Assembly: GCA_043228905.1 (NCBI GenBank)
Contig: JBHGNT010000004.1
Location: 24,738,001 to 24,802,000 of the forward strand
Length of the DNA stretch: 64,000 nucleotides
Reading direction: 5' to 3'
DNA from: Azolla caroliniana
Lineage: Eukaryota; Polypodiophyta
Shown: positions 24,701 to 36,678 of the stretch, one piece after another
Numbering within the stretch: the first letter of the stretch is position 1
Layout: each line of letters begins with the position of its first letter
Position numbers and translations under genes: made by a program
The notes under the pieces: generated by a model
Told to the model about the DNA's origin: nothing
The model's database searches: none
The model's input: the letters and a program-made list of their open reading frames with translations, nothing else

Positions 24701-26044
24701 TACAAATTCTGGCAGTGAAGGTTGGTCTGGGAGACTAAAACTATTTGAGAGTAGCCCACTATAGTGAGATGTGACTGCCTCCATGATCTCTGATACATCT
24801 TCTGACAGTGACCCATCGTCCTTAATCAGTTTAGGATTGAAGTTATCGTTTGTGCTCGGTTTTTTAAACTTAAAAAATTGTTGGTTCACCTTGTTCCCAT
24901 TCAGCTGCTAAACTCTTGAATACCATCTTATTTCTTGACATAATCAATCGTTGTAGTGTTTCTTTAGCAGCCTCCAGACCTGATCTCGACCATAGGCACT
25001 TGGGATTTTTCTGAAGCATTCTTTGGGCAGCCACTATCAATCTTCTTAATCTCACCTCTCTTTCCGTAGACCTCACAATTCTATTTTTAGTCTCTTCATG
25101 CAAATAATTTGAAGTTTCAATAATCTTTCCTCGAAGATTATCCAATGCACCACAACCAGCTAGATTATTTTCCCATATACTCATTATCTTACTTCCCACC
25201 TCCACATCCTCAAAAAGCTTACTACTAATCCTCAAATTGCAGTCCCTTTTTTTTCGCCTCTAATTGACCAGTGTAATCGTAACCAGCATGTGATCAGAGT
25301 AAGCTGACCCTGCGATGATTTCAACATTGCTGCCATATTTTTCCAGTTCCGAGCTTATGTATATTCTGTCTATGCGAGACATACAATAGCCATTTATATT
25401 GCAGCCTGCTCTTGAGAAGCATAGCGAGCTCCGAGTCTTTTTAAGTAAATACCAAGCATCTTTCACTCCCATTCTGCCCATCAACAAATCCCATGCAACT
25501 AACTTTGCCCCCTGCACCACCGTATGCATGCCCCCCACCTTGTCCTCTGTGTGCATAGTCATGTTAAAATCCCCTACGAGGATCCATGCATCTGCTATCG
25601 GCCAATTGCCTCCAAAAAAGGGCCCGCATCGTTGTCGAATTGGGCGCGTACACATTTATTATTCCAATGATGCGTTGTTGCCATTTGACAGTCACATAGA
25701 TGGCACGTCCCTCCACGATGGTGCCTTGGCCCACAACAATCATATCTGGATTATTCTTGATAGATGTACAAACACCCCCTTTTCTACCATGCTCACCCTG
25801 CGCTAGGGTCCAACCAAAAAGTATGCCAATCCCCCGCAAGAGGATTGCCAATACTCAAGATTCTGTTCGCACTCAAATGGTGCTCTTGCAAGAGCAAAAT
25901 GTCTGGGATCCCCTTAAAGCTAGGGGATTTGAACACTTGGCGGAGGTTCTTCCTCTCCAACATACATTTGCTACCGCCTAGACCTTGTATGTTCCATGTG
26001 ATTAATTTCATGAGATCAATTGTGAAGTCTTCCAAGCCGGACAT
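21731..26044 (-). pseudogene. LINE B ORF2: endonuclease, reverse transcriptase, zf-RVT
   Basis: Encodes the nicking and copying enzyme of the element. Endonuclease motifs in order: ITWNIQGLGG, LLQEHHL, HGRKGGVCTSI, INVYAPNS, LVGDFNMT, SRIDRIYIS, YSDHMLVTI. The reverse transcriptase lies in one 521-codon frame at 23324-24889 with PGIDGLSKDFF, LLNTIYKIFSNILAKR, GFMENRCIIDN, LDFEKAYDRV, IRQGCPLAPYL and the catalytic YADD (23885-23896). Then the tower/thumb region, and at about 22190-22400 a zf-RVT zinc region with C..C, H and C. Frames change near 25.8, 25.6, 25.25, 24.88, 23.31, 22.8 and 22.12 kb, so the copy is dead though moderately young. Confidence 0.85.
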
Positions 26045-26913
26045 AGTCCCTCCCTACGAGCCCACGCCCAACCTCCCGCCTTGATCCTCTCCCATCCTAA
26101 AACAACATCTTGCCTTGTAGCTTCTGCCATTTCCTCCTCATGGAAGTGCAACACCTCATCGAGGGAGTCTACCGTCTCCTCTAGGCATAGTAAAATCTGT
26201 TTTTTAATGTAAGAATTATCAAAACTCCCACATATCATTCCAGCATTCAGCCACGTCAACATCCAATTATCTCCATTCTAGGTGATAGGCAGGCTGTGAA
26301 AATATTTGTGTGCCTTGACTTCTATAAAGTTGGAGATCCGTGGCATGTTATTGGTTGTAACCTCTAGGTCTGTTAGATCAAAAGAGAAGCCTATAGCTGA
26401 CAACTTATTTCGTTCAGCAACAACTACATAAACCCTTAGCCCTAGAGCTTCCCCATGTGACAAATCAGTCAGTCTTGTGAGAGCCTGCTGACTAAACCTA
26501 TATCCCTTGTCCAGCATGTCCCCTTCCAATATTTTTGACCTAACAAATTTGCTTGGAACTCTAACATCTGCCTCCTTACTTCCTTGTCCCAACGCTTGCA
26601 ACTTCTGAATTTCGGGAGTCACGATGGATGAGCTTTCTTGACACCTCCCATTACGTAACCAGTCTTTCATTGCTCTCAATCCCATACTTCCACTTTTGCC
26701 AATGGAGGAAGGGGAGCTCATGGTAGATTCTTGTCTAAGTGTTGCACTTTTTAACATGACCTCGGGTGTACATGCTACCACCTCTTCAACAATAGTTTTC
26801 CTTGAATCCTGTGCTAGGTCCTCCTCTTCTTGCAACACTTCAAAACGATTTCTCAAATCTACACGAGGCATATCCGTGTTTACTTCTCGTTGCAAGCCAT
26901 TTTTGAGTCCCAA
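26008..26913 (-). pseudogene. LINE B ORF1, C-terminal part
   Basis: Two frames (26278-26913 and 26008-26262) separated by one stop near 26278. The first begins close to an RNRFEVLQEEE motif, typical of the segment after the zinc knuckle in plant L1 ORF1 proteins, and is otherwise of low similarity to known domains. The second ends shortly before the endonuclease frame, which it overlaps by about 36 bases. ORF1 proteins coat the element RNA. The RNA-binding N-terminus is missing. Confidence 0.5.
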
Positions 26914-26930
26914 AACACGAGTATTTAATC

Positions 26931-27799
26931 ATGTTACTATGATAAAGGATTAGTAATAGAGCGTACAGAATCGAGATTGAAAAACTTAGAAGTCATTAGA
27001 TAGAAGATAAGAAGAAATAATGAACAAATTAATTAATTATCAAAATCATTTCATAACAGAGATTCCCAATTATTAGTACAAGAGTCTACAAATGACTATA
27101 ATTGCCGACTATAGATGAAATTAGAATATGAGCTGTAGAAATTGTTACAATGGGAGAAAGACATTTTTGTTTGTATAGAATTCAACAAATTCTAAGATAT
27201 ACCTAATCGAGCCTTTTCACTTAACGTGTGCACAATCGCATCAATTGAAATAACTCGTGATCTTTAAGTTTTTTTATTGGTCTACTTTCTTTTGATATCA
27301 TTTTCAAATGGACATGGATCCAAACATTTTAAATAATTAGATAAGACATGAAACACATGAATCCTAGCATAACATTCCTTCCTAGTTCGATTTTGACATA
27401 CAAAAGTTATTTGAGGTTCATTTAATGCTCGAGAAGACATCTCTAAGGTAGAAGACTACTTTGAAGTCATGAAAGTTTCGTCACAAGAAAAAAGTGATAA
27501 TCTTTGAAACAATTCTAATTATTCACTGCAAAAAATTAACACCACCGCATAGCGGCATTCCCATTAACAAAGTATGAAAACAAAAAGGAGGGAAGAAGTG
27601 AGCACACTCCCAATACTAGTCGAAGGAAGAGGTATGTCATGCTTCAACAAGTAGCTTGCTATCTTTCCATTAGCAAAGGAGTGACATGAAACTGTATGAA
27701 GAGAATACGACATATTCCAAGTATGTGGAAAATGTGTAACTATTTTTTTCCATATATTTGCCATCCTCACAAATATTTTGTTCAAACGGCCTATCATTT
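26931..27799. other. Intergenic stretch, no clear gene
   Basis: AT-rich. The part 27564-27797 on the - strand has a 77-codon open frame that may be a further decayed extension of the PPR relic beside it, but I could not recognise repeats in it. Confidence 0.3.
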
Positions 27800-28181
27800 G
27801 GAATAACCAAATTTTATTTTATTTTCAAGAAAAGTTCTTCATCCTTCAGTTTGAAGAAGTTGATAGATACACAACCCAACTCGAAAAGGTTTGAAACAAC
27901 CCTTGTGCTTCTCACTACAATATCCCAATTTTGCAGCTTATTTACCATGTCCTTTGCTTCACAAAAGCATGCCACATTTCACATACATGTCAACCAATGT
28001 TGCTCAGAATATCATTGCCCTTCAGAAATCCTGCATCACAACCCTCACATATATTTTTTGGCCCTTGTAAACTTCTCCCAAGTTTCCAAATGCTAGCATG
28101 CAATGATTTTCTTTTCCCTACGACCCCTATGTTGCCACATGATGCAAGCAAAAGTGAATGCATTTGGTAAGTAGCTACCAA
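27800..28181 (-). pseudogene. Second decayed PPR-family fragment
   Basis: On the - strand, alternating frames give NAFTFAC, then ACGNIGVVGKRKSLHASI, a GNDILSN piece, LVDMYVKCGM, and a NKLQNWDIVVRS piece. These are the landmarks of one PLS-type PPR repeat pair: TFAC..ACG, K..LH, N.LVDMY.KCG. At least three frame shifts or stops break it. Not functional. It lies about 1.3 kb from the 5' edge of LINE B; no link is implied. Confidence 0.6.
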
Positions 28182-31100
28182 CTTGCATCTAGTGGAAACA
28201 ATTTAGTGCGTACATGGCCACATGCCTCATGTCGGTGGAGGAAATACCCAGAGTGGTGGTTGATAACCAAATCTAAATTGTCATTTCCTTAGATAAATAA
28301 AATGTAAATTTGCTTCTTTAGCTAATGAGAGCTTTTCAGGACTCAAACACAGTCCTTTAAACATCTTTAGGGTTGCTTCTTGCATTTAGATAAGTTATTT
28401 ATGTATGTTAAGTCTTAACATAATTAGTTTTACATGGTAAGCTCGGTCCATGTATTGAATGGAATGATGGTAAATTTGTGTGAAGTTAATGACTTTTTCT
28501 AATGTTTTAGGGCTAAGTATCAATCCGTCATTTGAATGCCACATTGAAACTTCCTACAAATCTTTAGCATTTAAATTGGTTGAGCTGATGTACTTATGAA
28601 GGTTATAACTCTATAACAACCAATGCTTTATCCAATTCATTGGTTTTTTTTTGTCCATGTACGATCTAGTTTTGGTATTTGTCATTATTAGTAAACACGT
28701 TCAAGAATGTTTCTTTACCATTTTGAAAGTAAACACAAATTTTATGTTCATTTATTTACTTCTCCTAGTTACATGGGTGTGATTTAATATTGTTACGTTT
28801 TGGACGAGTCTCTTAACATTTGACTATTAGATTGGAACATTGAGGGTTTTCATTGGATTCAAAACTATTGCATTTCCCAATATTTCAACTTTGGTGATTA
28901 GATGCAATCAAATTGATTAATTCTGTTACAGAGTCAACCCTCTTCTAAACACGTAATCAAATCACGCAAGAATCTCAATGTGCCTACTTTTAGTCAATTT
29001 CGTATTTGCAATTGGAGTAGATTGGTGACACAATCAAGTAAATCTGGAAACAAGAACATATTACAAGTCCCACAAAGAGGAGTGTAGCCTCATGGTTAGT
29101 AACTGTAATTGACTACCTACTTATAAAGGTCTAACTCTCATCCACATTTTTTCCCATTTGCATGACTTGTCCGAATATTAGCACTTTCTTGAATGTATAG
29201 TGTATTTTTTTTACCTTTCACTAATTCCCTTTAAATCTAGTAGGTCATATGCCTCATGGTGATCTTACCTATAATGTCTCATCTGCATCGAGACCTTAAC
29301 ATCTCATTCAAGAAAGAGAGAGATATTTATCAATGAAGAAAAGTATGAACTACACATTCTTATGGCATTCTTGATGTTAGGTTGGATTATAATATCCTAG
29401 TTCAACTCGTTATAAGCATATCTTAGGCTAGAATTATTGTATTCCACCTTTCTAATGGACTATATTGTTTCACTGTTATATGTTACCCCATCTCTATACT
29501 TTAGGCGCATAAACAAGAGTGCATCCTTATGTGTATAGGTCCTAAATTGAACATGATTGGCCCCTATGACAAATTTATTGTACCATCCTTGTTAAGTCAT
29601 CTCTTTGAATTTGATTAACCCTTCAAAACAAACTTGTCAAACCCATGTGATTTTAGATAAGAAACCCTCAATGAAAACAATCAATCATTACATCTCATTT
29701 TGCATCTTAGAATCATGCTCACTATTTGATCATTTCCTTTATTGTGACTAGAAGACAAAACTTCTTATAGCTCCTCTAGAACTTCATTGATTGTGTTAAT
29801 ATATGTGAGCTTGACACATTGACATGTGAATGATTCCTCTCATCTTGTTTTTATTGAAAATCATTCCGTTTTTTCCGCAACAATGGTTTATATTATGTCT
29901 AAAGTGATTTACATATACATAATACATGGACGTATTTTTCAACTGTTCTTAGGCTGCCCCAGACACACATATCTCCCAAAGCATAGCCAAATACAATACA
30001 AGATGTTTTTCTAGCAGTCCCTTGTCGATTTATCTTTAATTTGGAAATCATTATTGTGAATGTATCTTGTATTTGGAGTCTTCTCATATATCAAAAGACA
30101 TGGGTTTGTCTATAAACAATTGATCATTGGTGTACATGTTCTTTAACAAGAACAAGTAATACAACATGGTCTAGATATGTCCAACATGGTCAAGTTGCTC
30201 ATGTGATGAACTAAAGACATTACAATGATGATGCATTTGAGATTCCACCTCTTTTATAGACTTCATAAGTGAGTGTTCGATTGTTAACGAGTGTAATTGA
30301 TATAATTCCATGTTTAATCTACTCGGAATAATAAAATTAGATTATGAAGGCAATGTGTGGAAATAGTCATAAAACAATGCCAACATGTAATGTATAGGCT
30401 AGTTGTAAGATGTGTGAAGGTGTAGGAATGAGTTCATGCTTATTAATCTAGGTAAAAGTTAAAACAATGAAAAGGCATCAATTTGAAACAATGCCATTAC
30501 ATGTTTTCTTGTTGATGAATGAAAAAAGAAAGAAACAAGCCATGTGATTGTGTACATAAAATGTGGCACAAAAACTATCAACTAGAAATAATGACATAAC
30601 AAGTTTCCATGGGAGATGATGTGAACACAGTCATGTATTTGTATTTTCGGGCATGTTGATGCACATGATGGAAAAAGTGGCAGTTGTGGGTTGTGACCCA
30701 AGGGAACAAAGTATTAAATGCATGAGGGGACAAACAACAATTTCATATTCCAAGACAAAGCATATAATGGACAAAGAGATTAATATGCCCTAATGAAATA
30801 AGCCATTAAATACAAGTCATTGGCATCCACACAATGACTCTACATATCCAAAATTTCATGATGAGTACTTTTAGACCTAATGAACGGGTAGTGCAATTAT
30901 GTGGGGTGGTTGTTTTTCTTTGTGGAACATTGAAATTAGCTCCCCCCCCTCCCCCCTTTTTTCCCTCTAGTTTGAATATCTTACTTGATTTTGTAAACCA
31001 TTATTCTCTTTGCATGTTTTGGTCCTCGGCGACCCATGCAAATCTTTTGTGGAAAGAAAACCCTCATGTTTAATACCTAAAGAGTACAATATCCTAAATC

Positions 31101-32186
31101 GGGTCTCATTTATTTCTCAAGGGGTTGTCAAAATTGGAACCTTTATTTGTGACGGTTTATCAATCAATTCTTCAAAGTAAAAAAAGAGAGCCATTTATTG
31201 ATGTTTTCGTTTCATTCTCCTCATCTTCCATGGAATGACCTTTGTTATTTTTAATTCAACATTTCTTTCCTCACTTTTACAAATCCTTAATGACCCAATG
31301 ACTCTAAAAGGCAGGCATGTGAAGTTTTTAGCCTTGTTTTAGGAAAGTGAGAGAAAGTTCTAAATGTTATACATACTAGACATAGGTAAAGCCAACCTAT
31401 AAAGCCACTTTCCATCAAATGTTGTATGTTGAAACTTAAAATACAATCCTAAGCTTTTGCAAACCTCCACCAAATAGTGTATGATATTTTAATCTTATTG
31501 GGCTTTCAAAAAAGCAAAAGGCATGAATATACAAAGTACCGGTGATACCTATAAGCATGAGGTAAAATTTTTGAATCCTAAAAGGGCTACAATGAAGGTC
31601 ATTGTCTAGGAAAACAACCTACCTAGTATCTTGATATTAGCATGTAGGTGTAAGTGCATCAAAAACATCTACCAATAAGCCAATTGCATTTGTTATAAAG
31701 AACTAGTTGCAACAAAGATCAAGATCACAATCTTCAATGCATTAGGTGATGTTTGGGGAGTGTCAAAGACTTATAAGACTAGTCAAGGCATCCAATTGTA
31801 ACGTATGGTGTGCCACAACATTAGCACATATTATCTTGTGCTAACACTTGATGCCCAAGTTGGTGATGATTGGAGGTCATCAAGAATTACAAGATTGATT
31901 AAGGTGAACGACTATAACATGTAACGTGTAGGGTGTGAGGCAAAAATATATTGGATTGTGCGACAACTTTAATATTTATGCCCAAGATGTAAGTCTATAT
32001 AGGAAATAGGCAGAAAGGGCATAAACCTAATTCCCGTATACTACATTGGAGCTTCCTAGATATGAATAGTTCCTTTTAAATAGAAAACAATAATGCATCA
32101 ATATTCATACTTGGAGAATTAGACAATTTATTTGGTGAGAAGACATTCTAATATTAAGCTTGCTTGTAATATAACACATTCTCCGT
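28182..32186. other. Long intergenic stretch, no gene seen
   Basis: AT-rich sequence with no open frame that carries a motif I recognise. Only a C-rich run at about 30941-30957 followed by T is notable. Probably ancient transposon debris. Confidence 0.35.
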
Positions 32187-32466
32187 AGTTACACCCTATA
32201 GTGTTTGAAAATGTTGTCATATAAGTAAGTTGGCCTTCCATGCATTTTGTACAACTTTCATCTAGACAATCATATGTCCATGTATTTGATAAGTCAAATC
32301 TCTTAGATTCCATTTTCCTTAGTTACAACTTACACCTATAGTGTTTGAAAATGTTGTCATATAAGTAAGTTGGCCTTCCATGAATTTTTACGACATTCAT
32401 CTAGACAATCATATGTCCATGTGTTTGATAAATCAAATCTCTTGGATTCCATTTTCCTTTTACCTT
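32187..32466 (-). repeat. 140-bp tandem duplication of a copia-like fragment
   Basis: Two head-to-tail copies with period 140 (the word GTGTTTGAAAATGTTGTCAT starts at 32201 and 32341). They are about 90 percent alike by eye. On the - strand the unit translates to KRFDLSNTWTYDCLDESC, followed by a C-x2-C-x-E-G pattern, which resembles the zinc region before the integrase core of copia elements. The coding match is weak; the duplication is certain. Confidence 0.7.
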
Positions 32467-32583
32467 GATTTGGCAATTGCATGATCAATGTATATGTTGC
32501 TACTAATTGCAATTACTCAATCTTGATGCGGTTTACATCAATTTAATTTTTATCCAAGGTCCTCATGCTGAGTCTCTCTTGGG

Positions 32584-32749
32584 TTTTTTTTTTTCCCGAA
32601 GAGGCGCTACTTTCCCATTAGTTAGGAGAGTTTTTTACAAAAAGGCTTATACAATGTGGTTGTGCAACTCACAACAAATGTACTAGTAGTGTCGTTCATT
32701 AAAAAGAGACTCGTATATATATTGGGGTATCATCCCCTGACCACCTGGC
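32584..32749 (-). mobile_element. 166-bp 5'-truncated LINE with target-site duplication
   Basis: Flanked by GAGTCTCTCTTGGG (32570-32583) and GAATCTCTCTTGGG (32750-32763), a 14-base repeat with one mismatch. On the - strand the insert ends CTAACTAATGGGAAAGTAGC, then CTTCGGG and an A run, which matches the 3' tail of LINE B. It is too short to hold coding sequence. Confidence 0.75.
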
Positions 32750-32763
32750 CGAATCTCTCTTGG

Positions 32764-34889
32764 GTATTATTTTTTCTAGTAATTACTTTACTCATCTATA
32801 AAATTCTGTTTAGTATTATTCCCAGTTACCATTACATCTTAGAGCTCATCACTCGATCTCACGTATTCTATTTTTCAAATATTGGATTTCGTTGCTTTTC
32901 TTTTTCAAATACTTATTTAAAGTTGCTTTTCAATTTCTTGCATTACAATTGTTTTATATGAATATGTCTCGCATAAATTTGTGCTAGTTATGTAGTTTTG
33001 GAATGAGTTATTTATTATGACACCACCAAACTTCAAAATGCTTTACATTTGGAATGCCATACCTTTCTTTTTGCATGATGAGTAATAGGAAGTTAATGTG
33101 TGTCCCACATTAAAAATATAGAAGATGCAACAAATGCACCCTCTATCTCTATAAGGCGGAGGCATTTTGTTAAAGTGTTTACATTTCCTTTCTTCAAGCC
33201 CCTACATAGCCCTCCCTATAGGTGGTTGACAATGAAGGGTAAAGCCATTTATGAGAAGGGAAGTCATGACGGTTTTTGTGCCATTCACATCCACACTTGA
33301 CCAATGTTTGTAGTTGGTGAATTAATGAAGGGTGTTGAGATATCAAGCTCAACCACACACTTTATATGTGAGCACTACATTGGAGTCCACCCTTGTCAGA
33401 ACTGTAAGAGTAGATACTTTTTGTATTGTGTCGTGGATACTTTATGATATCTCACTCACTCTTCACCACGACAAGCCAACTTACGATTCTATGTGAAATA
33501 TGCATAAAATGGTTACTTGAAAATGTTATATTATTGGGCTCATAGGTCATATTTGATATCTGGATTCTGGAGACGATAACAAAATATGTTATCTATCTAA
33601 AAATCTCTTGACCTTCCTCTATCTCTTAATTTATGAAAACACATAATTATATTAACTGCATATAAAAAACACTGCATTAATACTACACATAATTTAGTTT
33701 TGCCATAACATGGGTAATATGACCCGGTGAATCGTAGATTAGACTTGTTTACATGTAGTTCTCTTCTAGTTGTAACTAATAACCTTCATAGACACTCCAT
33801 AGAGCAATGGGACAAGCTACTTGTGAGCACTTGAAAAAGTTGAGTTATTCCAAGAAAACTTTAATCCAACCTCATATCCTCCTTCATTTGTAGAGTTAAG
33901 GGACCTATAACAAAGATATGTTTAGAAACATTTGCCAAATAAACCCCCAATTAGATGGAATGCATAATCAACATTTGGCATCAAAGTTCAAGAACCTTTG
34001 AGATTCTACATCAACCACATCTCCCACCTCCATAATCCCAAGTCGAAATAATTGATTAATTTGAGATCATTATCTATCTTTACTACCCAAAAGAATAAAT
34101 GAGAGGGCTCTATTAATTCACTTTGTAAGGGATTACCTTACCCTTGACTAGATGGTGGCACCCACTTAAATAAAGAAAAGGCTTCTTGCTAGGACCCCAT
34201 TAATAGTAGAACACATGAAGAGCAATGCATTTAATTGGAAGACTTCATTCAATGGATGCAACAAAACTAAATGTAAGGCCGTCTTGTTCCATAATACATA
34301 ATCAACAAGTTACAATGCACATGAAATGGCTAAGATTGTGACTTCAAATACATGAACTCATCTCTTAGTTTACTAGAACTTTGGTCAATTAATTGAGTGT
34401 TTATAGCATTTCCCTCAACATTCCCCCTATCCATTCATGCCCTCCGCCTATCGTGAATCTCTGTGAATCTCGAGCCACTTTTGCAAAGCTTTCTCACTTG
34501 AGGACAAGCAAATGGATTATAGTGTTGCACCATGTAGTCATTGTAGTTGAATCATATGATGAGATTCCTCTCCTATGATTGAAGGTCATTATTGGTTGCA
34601 CTTGCTTTTTATACGAAATTATTTAACCCAGGTGTACCCATGATAGGCACATTGAATTCTCCATATATATATATATATGAAATAGAGCTTGTGGATATAA
34701 GGTTGGAGAAACATTCCACTTTCTTTTTGTTATAGCTTTGGCAATATCTCATATTCAAGCATCTTAGACTTGCCTTTGTTGGGTTAAGTGGGGTTGCGGG
34801 AGTCATCCACTCAAGGGTTCGGTAACTAGTTCACATATTCTAATTTTGATCTAGCGTGAACGCTACACAAATGCTGACTAAGTTGGTAG
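32764..34889. other. Intergenic stretch, no gene seen
   Basis: AT-rich, no recognisable coding sense. An (AT)n run of about 8 units lies near 34662-34678. Confidence 0.35.
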
Positions 34890-35255
34890 TTTGACGGATC
34901 AACAATGGAGTAGCTCTCCCATGCTAGTCAAATCTTCATCGAGGCCTAAGTGGAATTACCAAGCACCTAGGTGGCTGTTTCCATCGATGGCTCCCAATAT
35001 TGTACAAGGGTTGTAATTATGTATGTATAGCTAACACAAACATGCGTCAGGGAGTTGTAGAGTTGGGGTAAAATAGGGTTTAATTCAATTTTGCTTGAGT
35101 TAAGGATTGGTTGAGTTTTTTTTGTTGTTTTTGGTTGATAGTTTTGGAGTTGTTTCTCCAAGTTGTATATGTTGATCCCATTGTGGATTTGGATAAACTT
35201 TGTTGTATTCTATTTGCTAACTAATGCGAAGTAGTGTTTTTTTTGGAAAAAAAAC
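34890..35255 (+). mobile_element. 3'-end fragment of LINE B family
   Basis: The stretch 34910-34990 (GAGGCCTAAGTGGAAT then TACCAAGCACCTAGGTGGCT) matches the C-terminal codons of LINE B ORF2 in the opposite orientation (near 21740-21840). It is followed by about 200 bases of T- and G-rich 3' untranslated sequence and the family tail CTAACTAATGCGAAGTAGTG, a T run, GG and an A run ending at about 35252. I found no clear target-site duplication. It abuts the copia relic that follows, so the LINE probably inserted in that copia copy. Confidence 0.7.
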
Positions 35256-35640
35256 AATAGACTTTGCGAAGCAACATCATCTCCTGGAGCAACCTACCAT
35301 TGCATTGTCAAACACAAAGGTGGAGTATAGGGGCGCAATGGCTGCCCCATGTGAGGTCGTTTGGCTTAAGAGGATCTTGAAGGACTTCACTTCAACTTAC
35401 ACATAAGTGAACCAATGCACATCCTCTTCAAATATTTTACTACCAACCTATTTTATTCATCACATGAAGCACATTGAGGTGCATTATCACTACATTAAGA
35501 GTTGATAATATTGGGAGACATGGATCTCGAACATATCTTGGTGTGAACAAACTTGAGCAAGTTTTTATGATATTTAATATCATGATCATACGAAATGTCA
35601 TATTTTGGGGGGACTTGAATAAATAATCTCCTCAATATAT
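35256..35640 (+). pseudogene. Copia RNase H fragment
   Basis: One 60-codon frame reads QPTIALSNTKVEYRGAMAAP followed by CEVVWLKRILKDF, the signature of copia RNase H (S.TEAEY in intact copies). Downstream, KHIEVHYHYI marks the domain end. A TTGGGGGGA purine run at about 35606-35613 could be its polypurine tract. 5' sequence is replaced by the LINE fragment. Confidence 0.7.
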
Positions 35641-36098
35641 ATCATAAACCTTATCCAACATTCACATATGACATTGTAATGTTTTGATTTAATTGTAATA
35701 TTCAACATTAAAAGCACCTTTTATGATAGTTATGTGTGATCGCCAAGCGCAAGTATGTAGGGAGCATGGTCAAGATTAGAGGTAAGCTTGTAGTTCTGAT
35801 TCTTCTTGCCTATGACCTAATTCCTTTTTGGTGTGGGGTAATGGTCTGTTTGGGTAGCATTTAAAGGACCAACAAATGTCATGCCTCAAATCAAAGCATA
35901 CTTATTCCTTAGTAATAGCAACTTTGTTGCGGTCCCACTATGGTGGTTGTTAAGTATCTCTTGTATGCTTCATTTGCATGTCATTGTTTGGAGAAACAAT
36001 GTAACAATGTAGTGAGAGAGAGAGAGACAAAGAGAGCCAATAAATTTTTAATTCGAAAAGGAAGATAAGGAAATGGAAAAATAAATTTGTATTAATAA
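35641..36098. other. Short intergenic stretch, no gene seen
   Basis: AT-rich; one (GA)n run near 36017-36035. It leads into the 66-base segment that is repeated at 40995-41060. Confidence 0.35.
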
Positions 36099-36164
36099 GA
36101 GACAAGATTCTAAGAGTGCGTGGAAGACTTGAGTTGAACCAAAATCGTCTAGAAATGAAATAAT

Positions 36165-36650
36165 TGTTGGGAATATGTCCCTCTAGTGGGTGGAGGAACC
36201 GACTGTCCAGAAGTTGCTAATAGTCGATGACTACGAGGAGTCGACTGATCGGACCAAGGAGTGCCAATAGTTGAAGATAGGGAAGATCTGACTGTTCGGA
36301 AAGCTAACAGTCAAAGAGTCGAAAACAGTGAGTCGACTATTTGATAGTTCGACTATTATTATTATAGTAATAATAATAATCATACATAGCAGAGGCTACA
36401 TTTGTAAATAGCCCATATAGTGTATAAGTATAAATACACTTAGGGCAAAACGTGAGAAACACAATTGTAACATTTTGTGTTGTATATCCACTATACATAG
36501 TGAAGCTCTGTTCCCGTGGTTTTCTCCCGTTTTAGGGTTTCCACGTTAAATCTTTGTGCACCATTGCTGTCCTTTCTTTTTTTGGCATATCTATGATTCG
36601 TATTTCAGCACAATTCGTTTATTGTGATTTGACCGAACGATTTCTCAACA
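36165..36650 (+). repeat. Copia 5' LTR (LTR1)
   Basis: 486 bp, TGTTGGGAATATG to CTCAACA. U3 contains several TCGAC words and an inverted repeat of ATTATTATTATA around 36350-36380; a TATAAATA box lies at 36430-36437. Directly followed by the primer-binding site. Confidence 0.92.
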
Positions 36651-36653
36651 AAG

Positions 36654-36665
36654 TGGTATCAGAGC
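36654..36665 (+). other. Copia primer-binding site
   Basis: TGGTATCAGAGC, complementary to the 3' end of initiator methionine tRNA, three bases after the LTR1 end. This is the standard site in plant copia elements. Confidence 0.9.
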
Positions 36666-36678
36666 TTGAGGTGCAAGC

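Larger units (their letters stand above)
21531..26930 (-). mobile_element. LINE B, long L1-type retrotransposon, 5'-truncated
   Basis: The best-preserved non-LTR element, about 5.4 kb on the - strand: the C-terminal part of ORF1 (26008-26913), endonuclease (about 25260-26020), reverse transcriptase (23324-24889), zf-RVT domain (22142-22762) and a C-terminal extension (21731-22105). A 200-base 3' untranslated part ends in a conserved tail: CTAACTAATGTGAAGTAGTG, a T run, GGG and nine A. The same tail ends the fragments at 21.1, 32.6 and 35.25 kb, so this is the reference copy of the family here. The N-terminal DUF4283 and zinc-knuckle part of ORF1 is absent, so the copy is 5'-truncated near 26930. 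I saw no clear target-site duplication. Confidence 0.88.
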
